64,000 nt of DNA from NCBI GenBank assembly GCA_006503535.1, contig QYRS01000001.1, positions 1,984,001 to 2,048,000 of the forward strand. Reading direction: 5' to 3'. Every line of letters begins with the position of its first letter. Within the stretch, counting starts at the first letter, position 1. Below are positions 11,493 through 22,148 of the stretch, in pieces. The notes under the pieces were generated by a model that was not told the origin of the DNA, made no database searches, and saw only the letters and a program-made list of their open reading frames with translations. A program made the position numbers and the translations under genes. The stretch comes from Arthrinium phaeospermum. Its lineage: Eukaryota > Ascomycota > Sordariomycetes > Amphisphaeriales > Apiosporaceae.

Positions 11493-12362
11493 ATGGCGGA
11501 AGTATTCGGTACCGTTGCTGGCGCCTTGAGCGTGGCCGCTCTCTTTGCCGACTGCGTGGATTGCTTTGAGTATGTACAATTGGGCCGCCATTTCGGTCAA
11601 GATTTCGAGCGCTGCCGACTCAAGGTCGACATTGCCCAGACGCGTCTGAGCCGTTGGGTGAGGCGGTCGCAATCCACGAGGATCCTCGTTTCGCCACGAC
11701 AACGCCGGCCGACGCTCCACACGACAAGTCCAATCTGTCCTCGAAGAGATCGACCTACTGTTCCAATCGGTCCAAAAGAAGTCGCAACGGTACGAGCTGG
11801 GCGCCAAACCCGACGACTTAGTGTGTGGCAGAACAAGGACATGAGACCCGTCGGGCAACAGCTTCATCAACAGCTCGGAAAGACTGTGCTCCAGAGACAG
11901 AAGCGGACAAGCCTGGCCAAGAAGGCGGCATGGGCGCTGTACGATGGGAAGCAGTTCGACAAAATGATCGAGCAGATAACAGGCTTCGTGGACGACCTCG
12001 AGGCGATATGGCCCGCCGAGGCGCCACGGCGTCAATTGGTGCAAGTCGAGATCGAGGAAGTCGATGGCGAGCCGGCTCTGGAGGTCATTCAAGATGTTGC
12101 CACCAGTGTTGACAGTATCCTGGCCGAGGCGGCGGAACACAAGGCCGCGGTGATAGCGGCGAGGAACCACGCAGGGCAAGTTGGTACCCAAGACCAGGCG
12201 CGCGTGCGGATTGGCAACGAGTTCGCATTTGCCAAGAACTTCACTGGCCTGGCGGGATTTGCAGACCAGAGCTCAAACACCGCCGACACAGTGGACGCCC
12301 GCGGGGTATCCAGGGTGCATATCGGGACCAGTTATGGCGGGCGTGGCATCTTCGATGACTGA
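11493..12362 (+). CDS. HET-s/HET-S-like HeLo-domain protein with two-repeat amyloid domain; three apparent frameshifts that cancel
   Basis: Homologue of the Podospora HET-s/HET-S proteins. In that family the N-terminal HeLo domain is a membrane-targeting, cell-death-executing domain and the C-terminal tail is a prion-forming amyloid domain. Visible here: MAEVFGTVAGALSVAALF, then NCVDCFEY-like DCVDCFEYVQLGR and RLKVDIAQTRLSRW at the N-terminus; NKDMRPVGQQLHQQL and TSLAKKAAWALYDGK in the middle; and repeats ARVRIGNEF and SRVHIGTSYGGRGIFDD at the end. The span is 290 codons, the family length (289 residues). One base appears lost near 11656, 11728 and 11823, all in G runs. Because three losses make one codon, the frame stays open and about 55 residues between LSRW and WQNKDMRP are scrambled. 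No intron. The native gene is either intact (sequence errors) or has a non-functional HeLo core with an intact amyloid tail. It is divergent from the receptor. Confidence 0.9.
   Translation: MAEVFGTVAGALSVAALFADCVDCFEYVQLGRHFGQDFERCRLKVDIAQTRLSRWVRRSQSTRILVSPRQRRPTLHTTSPICPRRDRPTVPIGPKEVATVRAGRQTRRLSVWQNKDMRPVGQQLHQQLGKTVLQRQKRTSLAKKAAWALYDGKQFDKMIEQITGFVDDLEAIWPAEAPRRQLVQVEIEEVDGEPALEVIQDVATSVDSILAEAAEHKAAVIAARNHAGQVGTQDQARVRIGNEFAFAKNFTGLAGFADQSSNTADTVDARGVSRVHIGTSYGGRGIFDD
12183..12359 (+). repeat. Prion-forming domain: two imperfect amyloid repeats
   Basis: Repeat 1 (from 12195, ARVRIGNEFAFAKNF) and repeat 2 (from about 12309, SRVHIGTSYGGRGIFDD) are offset by 37 residues, close to the spacing in HET-s. 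A flexible linker with SSNTADTVDARG lies between them. Known HET-s fibrils stack these two repeats as successive rungs of a beta-solenoid. The aromatic C-terminal tail (here GIFDD) is also conserved. This part is in the undisturbed frame. Confidence 0.85.
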
Positions 12363-13059
12363 CAGGTATCTACCGTGAGAATCAGGTCGCTGCTGGGGGA
12401 GCGGCGTCCGCCCAAGTCCCAAGCACACGAGATGGTACGGGACGTCAGAACATCAGTGGTATACTTCTCATAACCCTAGATGTTGATTTCCAATATCCAC
12501 ACCTTACTTAGGCCATAACACAATTCCAATTGCAATGCCATTGCTTTCTTTTTTGCCGTCTCACTTCATCGGGTGTTGTTGTGGTTCGAAGAAGCATCAA
12601 ATAACAAGAATGCCAACAGTCGCCCGGCAAAGGATGATGGTTTCAACAAGAACGCCACATCGTAGCGGTAGGCTGCATAGGCGACTTGCGTAGGACTGTG
12701 GTATATATCGCCACAATGAACAGAAGGGAAATGGGCTATTGATGTAGGAGAGAAACGGTTTAGGTAGCAACATCTGACAGATCGATCGCCCAGTAGAATC
12801 CTCTCTCACCTCTCAACTCTGTACTTGGGGCAGAATGCCATATGACAGCATCTGAAATCCGTGATGCAACTAACGTCGTTCATTAAGGTATCCAAATTCC
12901 TAGTTTAAGAGATAATATGAACAGCGAATGTAAGTGACCCAGCTCTGGAGGTATGAACTCTTGCCATTGTCCCACCCTTACGTACAAAACCAAACCTCGC
13001 GTAACCAACGCAATTCATTAAGTGTCGTCGAGCGCATTCCTATCTATCCCAGAATTCGT
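12363..13059. other. Intergenic, 697 bases between convergent genes
   Basis: 3' flanks of the HET-s-like gene and of the minus-strand hydrolase gene. Nothing recognisable. Confidence 0.5.
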
Positions 13060-15038
13060 TTACTTGGCCGCCTCCGACTCCAGCGCAGTAGCAGGAGCAG
13101 CAGCTGGCGTCTCTTCCGAACCCTCCGTCTCGGCAGCAGTCTCCTGCGACACATCGGCCGACTGCGGCTGCTGCTTCTTGCCCCACACGTTCACCGAGGG
13201 CATGCTGGGCATCTGAGTGGGGATGAAAGACTTGAAGCTGGGGCCGGCTGGCATTTGGGGCATTTGAGGCATTTGGGGCATATCCGGCATCTGCCTCGGC
13301 ACCCGTGGCACGTACGACGCCAGGCCTGTGCCAGCCGATTGCGCGACGCCAAAGAGGTAGCGCATGTAGGTCCGTTTCTGCTCGTCCTCATCGCCGCCAT
13401 CAGTCTGCAGCGTCGCCGGCGCCGTGTCGTCGTCATCCGGCAGGGGTACCATAGACGCCGCCGCTGCGATGTCTAGAGGCGACGGCAGGTCGCTGCGGAC
13501 TTCTTCGTCTTTGTCCTCGTTGGTCTGGTGCTTAGACTCTTCGTCCTGTGCCGCCTCCTTCTCCGCCTTGGCGATCTCCTCCGTCTTGGGGATCTGCGTA
13601 CCGTCCGCATCCGTCTCGACGGGCTGCTCAATGGGCTCCGGCGGTGGCGGGGTCGCGAACTTGGGGTCGTCCTCGATCGGGGAGTCGTCGTTGAACCAGC
13701 GCACAACGTAGTTGCTGGCCTCCTCGGTCATGGACTGGTACTTCTCGTTCTTCTCCGGGTGGAACATGCTCATGTGCGCCTGGATCTCGTCGTCGACCTC
13801 TTTGATGACCTGGCGCGAGAACAGTGGATTGGCGAGGTGGTCCTTGTCGGGCACCGCGCAGAACGTGCGCTCGGGCACGAAATAGCCACCCGACCACACG
13901 CCGTTCTCGCCGAGCGAGCAGTAGAAGTTGTGGATACCAACGCCCTTCAGCTCGCCCATGCGCTCCAGGCGGCGGTTGAGTTCTTGCTGCTTCATGAGCG
14001 AGCCCACGAAGGTGAAGTGCTCCGACAGGTACTCGAACGACTTGCCGACGTTGCCGCGGTTGATGTACGCCAGCCCCTGGCTGAGCGCATCGACGCTGCT
14101 CTGGTACCCTCCTTTGACGCCCTCTTTCATCGACGTCTTGTTGAGATTGCGCATGTTCCGCACGCCCTCCATGATCTTCTCGCGGTGGATGTAGGCCGTG
14201 ACCCCGCCCGCCGCGATCGCGCCTACTGTACCGGTACGCAGCGCGATGAGCTGCCAGCCCTTCCATGATGATCGCGTCGTGCGCGCTGCGGGCAATACGG
14301 CACGTGACTGTCTCATGGCCATCTTGCTGAGTCCAGCCGGCGCTGCCGAAAGTGCGGTCATGACGTTGAACACGCTGCTGACCTTTTGGTAATTGGAGAA
14401 GGCGCCATACACGAACATGGATCTCGCCAATCCGTTGAATGGGGTGTCAAAGGTCAATATCCCCTGGATTGGGGGGTAGATGTGGTCATCATGTTTCTCG
14501 TCGGCAAGACGATCGTTCAATACCGAGAACAGCGCGTCTGCCGCAACGAAGCCTCTGGATAATAAGGTCAGTTACTATGTCGCGCTCGTCGTCTTCAAGG
14601 GAGAAAGCTTACCCCATGGAATGGGCAACGAGAACCACGCCCACGCTGCGATCGTTCGGCGGCCATGACTTCTCACTGTGTTCTTTCCTCACTTCCATCA
14701 CCCTCTCCTTCAGCCTGGCAAAAATGCTGTCAGTACTCTCACGAACCATGTATCTCACGCGATCAGGTCTATTCACCAGTCAAGGAACAGCTCGGTAGAC
14801 TGTTTGAGCTCCCCTCTTGTTTCATACTTGGGGAACACGACAGATTCCACATTGTGATCAGGCAGCTTGTTGGACACTTCCTTCTTCAGGTCCAACGGGA
14901 AGTTCTGGAAGGTATCATCGTCTCCCTGTTCACTCACGTCAGCCACCATTCGACTTACACCCAACCCCGTATGGCACGAAAACACAGACGACGTACCTTG
15001 AACCCGTGAATGAAGCAAAGCAGCAATGTTCGCGACAT
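13060..15038 (-). CDS. DUF676-type alpha/beta-hydrolase (lipase-like)
   Basis: Predicted serine hydrolase of the DUF676/lipase-like group. Four exons on the minus strand: 14997-15038 (MSRTLLLCFIHGFK), 14777-14925, 14613-14714 and 13060-14554, with GT-AG introns of 71, 62 and 58 bases. The oxyanion segment is FIHGFKGDDDTF. The nucleophile elbow is VLVAHSMGGFVAADALF, whose GXSXG-like A-H-S-M-G spans intron 3. GILTFDTPFNGLARSMF follows, typical of the family. Residues of about 240-280 carry the last conserved hydrolase segment (IHNFYCSLGENGVW). The C-terminal half is disordered and acidic, with a repeated PQMPQMP stretch near 13245-13275. Total about 595 residues. Substrate and location are unknown. 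No frameshift. Confidence 0.85.
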
Positions 15039-15968
15039 GCTGGTGAACCTTGCGACAGGCAGGTAGGCTATTGTGACCGGCACACACGCAGACAGCTTAG
15101 GTAATAGTAACACCGATTAATAATGCGTAACTTGTTTGGGGATAGGTACTAGGATAACGAGATAATTGATATTATGAGATGTCGCAGATCAGAACTGGTC
15201 CAGATGCCCTTGGACCTTTGGGGGCTTAAGTCTGTCTATCGGGTACTCTCGTCAATGTGTCAGCGCCACTAGCCACAAGAACGGGGGCTACCAAAACAAG
15301 GAAGTTGCGAAGTTGGGCAACGAAGGCTTGGGGAGTTGTGGCTTCCGGCAGGTATGATAGTCTTGCATAATCCCAAACGTCGGGCGCAGAGCTTAAGGCG
15401 CTCGAGGGCGGACACCCCCCTCTAGAAGCCGCCACCACGTCATTCATCACGTCATGTCCTCGAAGCTACTATCATGCAAGATCAAGAAAGCTTGGTCGTG
15501 GCAGCTAAAAGGCTTAGAGCCGGGACGCTAGAAGTAGCAACTACCGGGGAACCAATGAGTGGTCTTCCCAGCGTCGCGTGGTCGCTATCGTGCAGATCAG
15601 CAGCTATTGGCGACTGAAGCCATCCGGAACCCCCCACTTGCCCATCAATCTGTCTGAGATGGAGTAGTCAACTCGAGATGTTCACCGTTATCACAGCTTC
15701 ACGATTTCAGAGTTACGGAAATGTTGATGTGAGATATCAAAAACTTGTAATTAAACTAGAACACTGATAGTACAGAAAGCCAACTTTTGTAACAACGCTC
15801 AAAGCAAAATAAGTAAAAAAACGAAGCCCAATATTTCCATCCGTGACGAAATTATGAATTCCCCATCATTAGGAAGCCGTAATTGAAATAGTCATGCAAT
15901 CATCGCTCGTCGTGACAATAGAAAAGACCAGAGATCATGACCAAAGATAATAGTAAGAAGAAAGCATC
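15039..15968. other. Intergenic, 930 bases
   Basis: Upstream of the hydrolase gene and downstream of the LEA-like gene, both on the minus strand. AT-rich from about 15690 to 15960. No supported gene. Confidence 0.5.
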
Positions 15969-18900
15969 TTACAAGATGCCGAGGAAACCACCGCCCTTCT
16001 TGCCGCCACCCTTCTTCTTGTCCTGTCCAGTGACAGCGCCAACGACACCGCCCAGGCCAAGGCCGTCCAGAACCTTGTTGAGACCCAGGCCGCCGAGCAG
16101 GTTGTTGACCAGGCCGCCGAGGCCGAGACCGTTCAGCAGCTTGCCGACGAGTCCTAGGACACCCGATAGCAGCAGACCGACAGCGGCGATGATCTGGAAC
16201 AGAGGCTCGGCCAGGAGTCCCCAGAGCGGGTTCAGCTCCTTCTTGGCGTAGTTCATGTCCTCGAGCTTCCGCTTGGCGTTCTCAATGGTCTCGGTGACAG
16301 TGCCGGTAAGTTCCTTGAGCAGGTCCGCGAGGTGGTACTCCTCGGGGCTAGCCTCGTGGGCAGCAGCGCGACCCTTGGCGTTGCCGGCGATGCGACCATC
16401 GGGGTCGAGACCGCGAATGACACCGTTGGCCTCGGTGAGGATCTTGCCGCCCTCTTCGATCAGAGGCTTGACGGTCTTGACGAGTTCCTCCTCGTTGCGC
16501 TCCTCTTCGGGTTGGCGCTCGGCGCGGTCAATGTTCTCGGTGATCATCTTGCAAATGGGGCGGATCTTGTCGAGCGAGTGCTCGATGCAGACACAGATGC
16601 GCTTGGCGATCTCGCGGTCTTGCTCCATGCGAAGGCGCTTCTGCTTGTCCTCCTCGGACTCCTCCTCGGTCTCGGGCTCAGGCTCGGGCTCGGGGATGTC
16701 CTCGAGCAGGGAGACGTGACCCAGGATGCTGCCCTTCTGGTCGACGACATCGCCATCATCGTCAATCTTCTTGCCGGCACACTTGGATAGGTCGCCGGAA
16801 GTCAGCTTGCCGATGAGGTCACCGTTCTCGTCAACAACGTTACCCTCCTTGTTGACCTTGCGGCCAGCCATGGGGCTAACGTCCTTCTGCACCTCCTCTG
16901 GGGTCCAGCGCTCGGCGTGACCAAGGGGGTTGCCGTTCTTGTCGAGGATGTCACCATCGTCGTCAACAGCGCGGCCAAAGAGAACCGTCGCATCGCCTGA
17001 CGTGAGGCGGCCGACAATGTCACCGCCGGGGGCGACAACATGACCCTCCTTGTTGACAGTGCAACCGGGCAGGTCGCTGAAGGGGCCCTCCTTCATACCG
17101 TCACGCTCAGCCTCGGGAATGAGCTCAGCGCGTCCGATAACATCACCGCCCTCGTTGCGGATGGCGCCGGTCTTGTCGCACATCTTGCCTATGAGGCGCT
17201 TGATGTCACCCTCAACCACGCGGCCGTAGATGTCACCGTGGCTGTCGACAGCGTTACCGGCCTTGTTGATGCGCTTGCCGGCGAGGGCCGAGTTGTCGAC
17301 CTCTGGCTCCGGCTCGGGTTCCGCCTCCTCCCAGCGCTCGGCACGGCCAAGCTGGTTGCCGTTCTTGTCGAGGATATCGCCATCGGCGTCAACGGTCTTG
17401 CCCTTGAGCTTCTTCTCGTCACCCTCAACAAGGGTACCGATGCGCTCGCCCTGGTACATGATAGCACCCTTGTCGCCAACGACGGCGTCGGGGAAGTCGG
17501 CGAAGGGACCATCCTCCTTGGCGTCCTCACGCTCTTCGTCGGGAATGGGCTCGGCCTTGCCAATGACCTTGCCGGCGTCGTTGAAGATCTCACCATTCTC
17601 GCTGATCTTCTTGCCGACAAGGTGCTTCAGGATGCCCTGGACGACATGACCCCAGACGGCGCCCTTGTCATCAACCACGTTGCCGAACTTGTTGACCTTC
17701 TTGTCCTTCAGGGAAGAGTAGTCAATCTGCTCGGGCTCGGGCTCAGGCTCAGCCTCGGGCTCCTCCTCCTCCTTGCGCTCGGCCTTGCCGATAACATTGC
17801 CGTTCTTGTCGACAATGTCGCCATCAGCATCGACCTTCTTGCCAATGAGGTCTTGGAACTCGTCGCCGACGACAACACCGACCTGGCGGCCTTCGAAGAT
17901 AACCTTGCCGTTCTTGTCGACGGTGGCGTCGGGGAAGTCCTCGAAAGGACCCGAGACGTTCTCAATGGCGTCGGGCAGGACCTCAACCTCACCGAGAACG
18001 TTGCCGCGGGAGTCCCAGACCTTGCCCTCGGCGTCGGGCTGCTTGCCGATCATCTTCTTGAGCTCGCCAGACTTGACGCGACCCAGAGGGTTGCCCTTCT
18101 CGTCGACGACGTTGCCCATCTTGTTGATGGACAGGCCCTCGAGGATGGAGATGTTGGGGAGCTTCTGCTGGGCTTCCTCCTCAAGAGCGTCGAGGCGCTC
18201 GCCGGCCTCAGGAATCTCTTCCCGGATACGGTCAACGACAGTGCCCTCAGGCACAAGGTCGACCTGGCCGAGGACATCGTCGTCCTCACCGAGAAGCTCG
18301 CCCTTCTCGTTGATGGCCTTGATCTCCTTGCCTACGAGGTCTTGAAGGTCTTGGTCCTTGGCCAGCTTGCCGAGGATGTTGCCGTTCTGGTCCCTGACTT
18401 GACCGTCGTCGGAAACGGTGAAGGGGCCTTGGAACATGTCGACAACCTTGGCCGCGACGGAGGGGGCGAACTCGGGAATCTCGATGGGTGCCTTCTCACC
18501 AAGCTCTCCGGCTTGTTCCTCCGCACCTTCGACGGCGCCTTCAGCACCCTCAGGCACCTCGACGCCTTCGGCAGTCTCGTCAACCTTGTCAGTGACGTCA
18601 CCAGCCTTCTCGCCGACCTCGTCTGTGACACCCTCGGCAGCGTCGCCGGCACCATCGGCGGTCTCGCCGACCTTCTCACCGGCCTCGTCGACGGTCTCGC
18701 CAACCTTGCCGGTGGCACCACCAGTGGCGCCATCTACGGTGTCGGTGACGGGCTTGGTAGCATCTTGGGCAGTGTCGGTAACGCCCTCGGTCGTGTCGCC
18801 GACGGCGCCAGTAGCGCCCTCAGCTGCATCGCCCGCGGTGTCGGTAGCGCCCTTTACGGTGTCACCGACCTTGTCCGTGGCGTCCTTGGTGCCTGTCGCG

Positions 18901-19571
18901 CTTCCGACAGTGTCTGTGGCACCCTTGGCGGTGTCACCTACGGCACCGGTAGCACCCTTGGCTGCCTTGCCGACGCCACCTGTGACACCTCCGACGGCCT
19001 TGCCGACGCCGCCCAGCGCGCCGCCCAGGCCGCCGCCCTCTTCTTGCCCAGTGGTCTTGTCCTGGGCAAGCTTGGTGGCCTCCTTTGTTGCTTCCTTGGA
19101 CTGGGTTGTGTAGTTGCCCAGCTCCGAGGCGACGTCCTCGAGGGGCTCAGCCTTGCCGCAGATGCCGCCCTCGTCGTCGAGGACGTCACCTTCTTGCGTG
19201 ACAATGTAGCCAACGAAGTCCTTGGCGTTGCCGTCAGTTACACGACCAATGGCGTTGCCGTCGTCATCAATGACCTCGCCCTTCTCGTTGATGCGGCCAG
19301 CAGCCGGCACCATCTCGCCCTCGTCGCCTTCGTGGGTTGAGGGGTCTAGCTCGTCATCATCATCGTCGAGCTGCTTAGTGTTGTCGTCCAGTTCGTCCTT
19401 GGCATTTGTGTCTGGGACGCTCCGAGGTACGTCGGGCTTTTTGCTGGAGATGTTGTCCTTGGCGTCGCCGGTGGACTTTTGTGTCTGTTTGGAGGCCTTG
19501 TCGGCGGTGTCGCCAACTTGGTTCTTGGTCTGGTCCAGCTTGCTGGTAGCGTCTCCTACTGCTGCAGACAT
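15969..19571 (-). CDS. LEA-like protein with nine DUF3659-like repeats
   Basis: Single-exon gene of 1200 residues. The start at 19571 is chosen because CCGCCACC precedes the ATG; the frame is open 53 codons further upstream. Order: Ser/Lys/Asp-rich head; one repeat (INEKGEVIDDDGNAIGRV) at about 100-150; an Ala/Gly/Thr/Asp-rich segment of 11-residue LEA-like periods (KGATDTAGDAAEGATGAV type) at about 190-370; eight repeats of about 60 residues to about 1010; a charged helical region; and a hydrophobic Gly/Leu-rich tail (LLNGLGLGGLVNNLLGGLG) ending KKGGGKKGGGFLGIL. Each repeat has the pattern V-x-x-x-G-x-V-x-D-x-x-G-x-x-x-G followed by V-D-x-D-G-D-I-x-D-K-x-G-N, which I take as DUF3659. Function is unknown; LEA proteins protect against desiccation, and this composition suggests stress protection or a scaffold. 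No frameshift. Confidence 0.85.
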   Translation of the reverse strand: MSAAVGDATSKLDQTKNQVGDTADKASKQTQKSTGDAKDNISSKKPDVPRSVPDTNAKDELDDNTKQLDDDDDELDPSTHEGDEGEMVPAAGRINEKGEVIDDDGNAIGRVTDGNAKDFVGYIVTQEGDVLDDEGGICGKAEPLEDVASELGNYTTQSKEATKEATKLAQDKTTGQEEGGGLGGALGGVGKAVGGVTGGVGKAAKGATGAVGDTAKGATDTVGSATGTKDATDKVGDTVKGATDTAGDAAEGATGAVGDTTEGVTDTAQDATKPVTDTVDGATGGATGKVGETVDEAGEKVGETADGAGDAAEGVTDEVGEKAGDVTDKVDETAEGVEVPEGAEGAVEGAEEQAGELGEKAPIEIPEFAPSVAAKVVDMFQGPFTVSDDGQVRDQNGNILGKLAKDQDLQDLVGKEIKAINEKGELLGEDDDVLGQVDLVPEGTVVDRIREEIPEAGERLDALEEEAQQKLPNISILEGLSINKMGNVVDEKGNPLGRVKSGELKKMIGKQPDAEGKVWDSRGNVLGEVEVLPDAIENVSGPFEDFPDATVDKNGKVIFEGRQVGVVVGDEFQDLIGKKVDADGDIVDKNGNVIGKAERKEEEEPEAEPEPEPEQIDYSSLKDKKVNKFGNVVDDKGAVWGHVVQGILKHLVGKKISENGEIFNDAGKVIGKAEPIPDEEREDAKEDGPFADFPDAVVGDKGAIMYQGERIGTLVEGDEKKLKGKTVDADGDILDKNGNQLGRAERWEEAEPEPEPEVDNSALAGKRINKAGNAVDSHGDIYGRVVEGDIKRLIGKMCDKTGAIRNEGGDVIGRAELIPEAERDGMKEGPFSDLPGCTVNKEGHVVAPGGDIVGRLTSGDATVLFGRAVDDDGDILDKNGNPLGHAERWTPEEVQKDVSPMAGRKVNKEGNVVDENGDLIGKLTSGDLSKCAGKKIDDDGDVVDQKGSILGHVSLLEDIPEPEPEPETEEESEEDKQKRLRMEQDREIAKRICVCIEHSLDKIRPICKMITENIDRAERQPEEERNEEELVKTVKPLIEEGGKILTEANGVIRGLDPDGRIAGNAKGRAAAHEASPEEYHLADLLKELTGTVTETIENAKRKLEDMNYAKKELNPLWGLLAEPLFQIIAAVGLLLSGVLGLVGKLLNGLGLGGLVNNLLGGLGLNKVLDGLGLGGVVGAVTGQDKKKGGGKKGGGFLGIL

Positions 19572-22148
19572 GGTGGCGGGATGGTTGGTGGTGGGGTCGT
19601 GGGATTCGTGTGAAGATGCGTTGTTGTGGTGGGGAAGTGGGTATACTTGTACAGGATGATATCTCGTGGAATCGTCAAAGTTATGTGGCTTCAGGTGGTG
19701 TTGTACAGACGGATGAGCTTCGTTACTCATTCGATTGGGGTATGATGGGTATGATGGGGTATAACGGTAATATTATTATCAATAATGGTCATGAGGAATA
19801 ACAGAAGAGGGTGTAACGAAACGGCGGCAATGTGTATTTATGTGATATGGCTTGCTCGCTCCATAGGAACGATGACGACCGTGAAGCCGTCCCAGGAACC
19901 CCAACAAGCAGCAGACGGTGCCGGCATCCAGGCAACTTACGTCACAGGAAACCTCTACCGCGGCTGGGGTACGCGACGGAAACATACTCCATGGACTGCA
20001 GAGCTGTAGCTATCCTCGACATCCCTACCTGTCGGGTTGTTTCGCAGAGACCCTACCGGCTTAGGCTGATACTTCGACGTCATGCCCAAATTGGCATAAA
20101 CCGTCCGAACGTCATCAATACGGTAAACTCAGGGCAGGACCATAGAAAGGAGTCATGGGCGCAAGACGGCGTGCTTGCGATGATATCAAGCCACACTTGA
20201 GGCTACCGGGATGGAGTCTGGATGGGAACCGGATTCCTCGCAGATCCCACTTAGTATCAGGGGGGATATTGCATTGCAGGGGGGTGGGTTTGAGGTGTGG
20301 CTGCTGCTTGCTTGCTGTCACGACTCTCTTCGAAGAAAACCCCCAATACCCGTTAGTGGGTCATCGAACGGGCCAGACACTACTCCTGCTAGTTGGGCGG
20401 GCTAACGGTGCAACTCCATTGGCAGACATTGTTCAGAGTCGGGGACAGAAAACAAGATTTCGAGGCCGAGGGCCAAGAGTATGGGGATGGCTTACAAGAC
20501 GCCATCGGGGGCATGGGCTCGTGGATCTCGATCATCCAGCATGTAAGTCGTCAAAAGGAGACAGTCGAGAATGCTCCCATGAAGTAATGTTGGTTGCTTC
20601 TGGCAGCTGTGCTGTTCCAGATAGACCAGGGTCTCCCCATGCTCGCTGCCTGCTGCCTGCCTGCTGCCTGCCTGCCCGCGCTGTATGTATGATTCTATCA
20701 TCGAGTTATGTGATGAGCCTGTAAGCAGCCGGACACATTTCCCCGGAGAGGCCCAACCTCTGGTGTGACTGCCTGGCTTCCACAGCATATTGGGGCGTGC
20801 GCGTACGGGAAGTCCAGGGTCTGGATCCAACATAAAAACTTGGAAGTAGTGCTCAAAACCTACGAACAAAATTAGTATCTATTCAGCCACTAGAGAGAGC
20901 CACACCCCCTTGGCCCAAGACGATGGTATTGCCCATCTAGGCAACCTAACACCTAGGGGCGTGTTCATGACTGACTGCGCGGGTACATCGCAGTGGCAGG
21001 TACTTCCCGTCCGAACTGGCTAGTGGGGGGTGTGGGAGGATCAAGCGACCGTTTGATCGACCGGCCGGTCAGACTAGTGCGGATGTAGCGGCGTGCGGAA
21101 TGGATGGCTGCCCGTTCCCTGAGCCCTTCTCTCGATCGTTTCTCATCAGACGGATTTATGTTGTTAGTGATCTCAGAGGGAGTCCACCTAACAACGGGCG
21201 CCCCTCTTTTTGGCTTCTCCACCCCTTGTCGAGGTGCCGGACCTTGCAAGTTGGCTGGCAAAAGTCGATGCACGATGCAAGAGGGCACATGAGGCAGACT
21301 GCAGAGCCGCTTACCATTCGCTGCTGAGGCTGTTCCTTGTCGAGTCTCGAGGTGGCCCCGCAGTTTCCGGGCTCGACTAACGTCACGTCTAAAGTGGCTG
21401 ACACACGCATTGGCTGTTCTGGACCTCGACAATCCGGTTTTTCGACCCAAGCCTGCGACTCTTGGCTGGCTGTCACATCAAGCCACAGATTCAGGATTGG
21501 ACAATTGGGTGATCGGCGGGATACCACGTCATATCCGGTTTAGTCATGGCGTAATGGCTGGTGTCGTCGCATTCCGTCGCTCTCTCCCAAGATCACTGTC
21601 GAGTGCAGTGCGTGCGTGAGTGGGGTTGCCGCGTTCTTGTTTTTCTTCCAACTTCTAGCACAGTCACAAGGTCAGTGCCACCTCCCGCCAGTCTGTGGCT
21701 TTCCCCATCCCCAGCGCCCGTCCTCTATCAGCCATTCTGTGGCACTAACTCAGCACTATCTTGCGCAATTGACTTTGGCACCTACCTAAACCTTACCTAC
21801 GTGTAAGCCACGAAGACTGATCTCCAGAATTCACGTACTCGGAATAGCTACGCAAGGTCTCGTATCTCGAGATGAAAATACCTGTTAACTAACTACACTA
21901 CTAAATTAATAATGAAGATGTGATTTCATAAATCGTGACACGCAATTGACTTCGTCCTATTTTACAAGCAGCAAATTACCACCCTGGAGATTGCCTGCCC
22001 GCCCATCAAACTTGCCAGCCACCAAAAACTATGAGACGCATACCAGAAACCAAAAACCATAAATCCAAAAATCCCTGCCATGCTTACAATACGCTTCGCC
22101 TAGAAGCCCCGTAGTGCCTGATTGTCCAGTGTAGCTGCACCTAATCAC
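19572..22148. other. Intergenic, 2.6 kb, no supported gene
   Basis: 5' region of the LEA-like gene and 3' region of the next minus-strand gene. It holds a CTGC/CCTG microsatellite at about 20644-20677. The 189-codon open frame at 20155-20724 has no domain character. No other structure seen. Confidence 0.45.

Noticed and set aside
13528..14268. 246-codon plus-strand frame over the lipase-like gene
   Set aside because: Reverse-strand shadow of the DUF676-type gene, whose four exons and HSMGG motif are clear.
17040..19340. 766-codon open frame antisense to the LEA-like gene
   Set aside because: Its Leu/Val/Asp periodicity mirrors the repeats on the other strand. The minus-strand frame has a Kozak context, LEA and DUF3659-like repeats and a longer frame.
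20155..20724. 189-codon frame between the two DUF3659-type genes
   Set aside because: Mixed Gly/Arg/Cys composition, no motif, and it overlaps a microsatellite.
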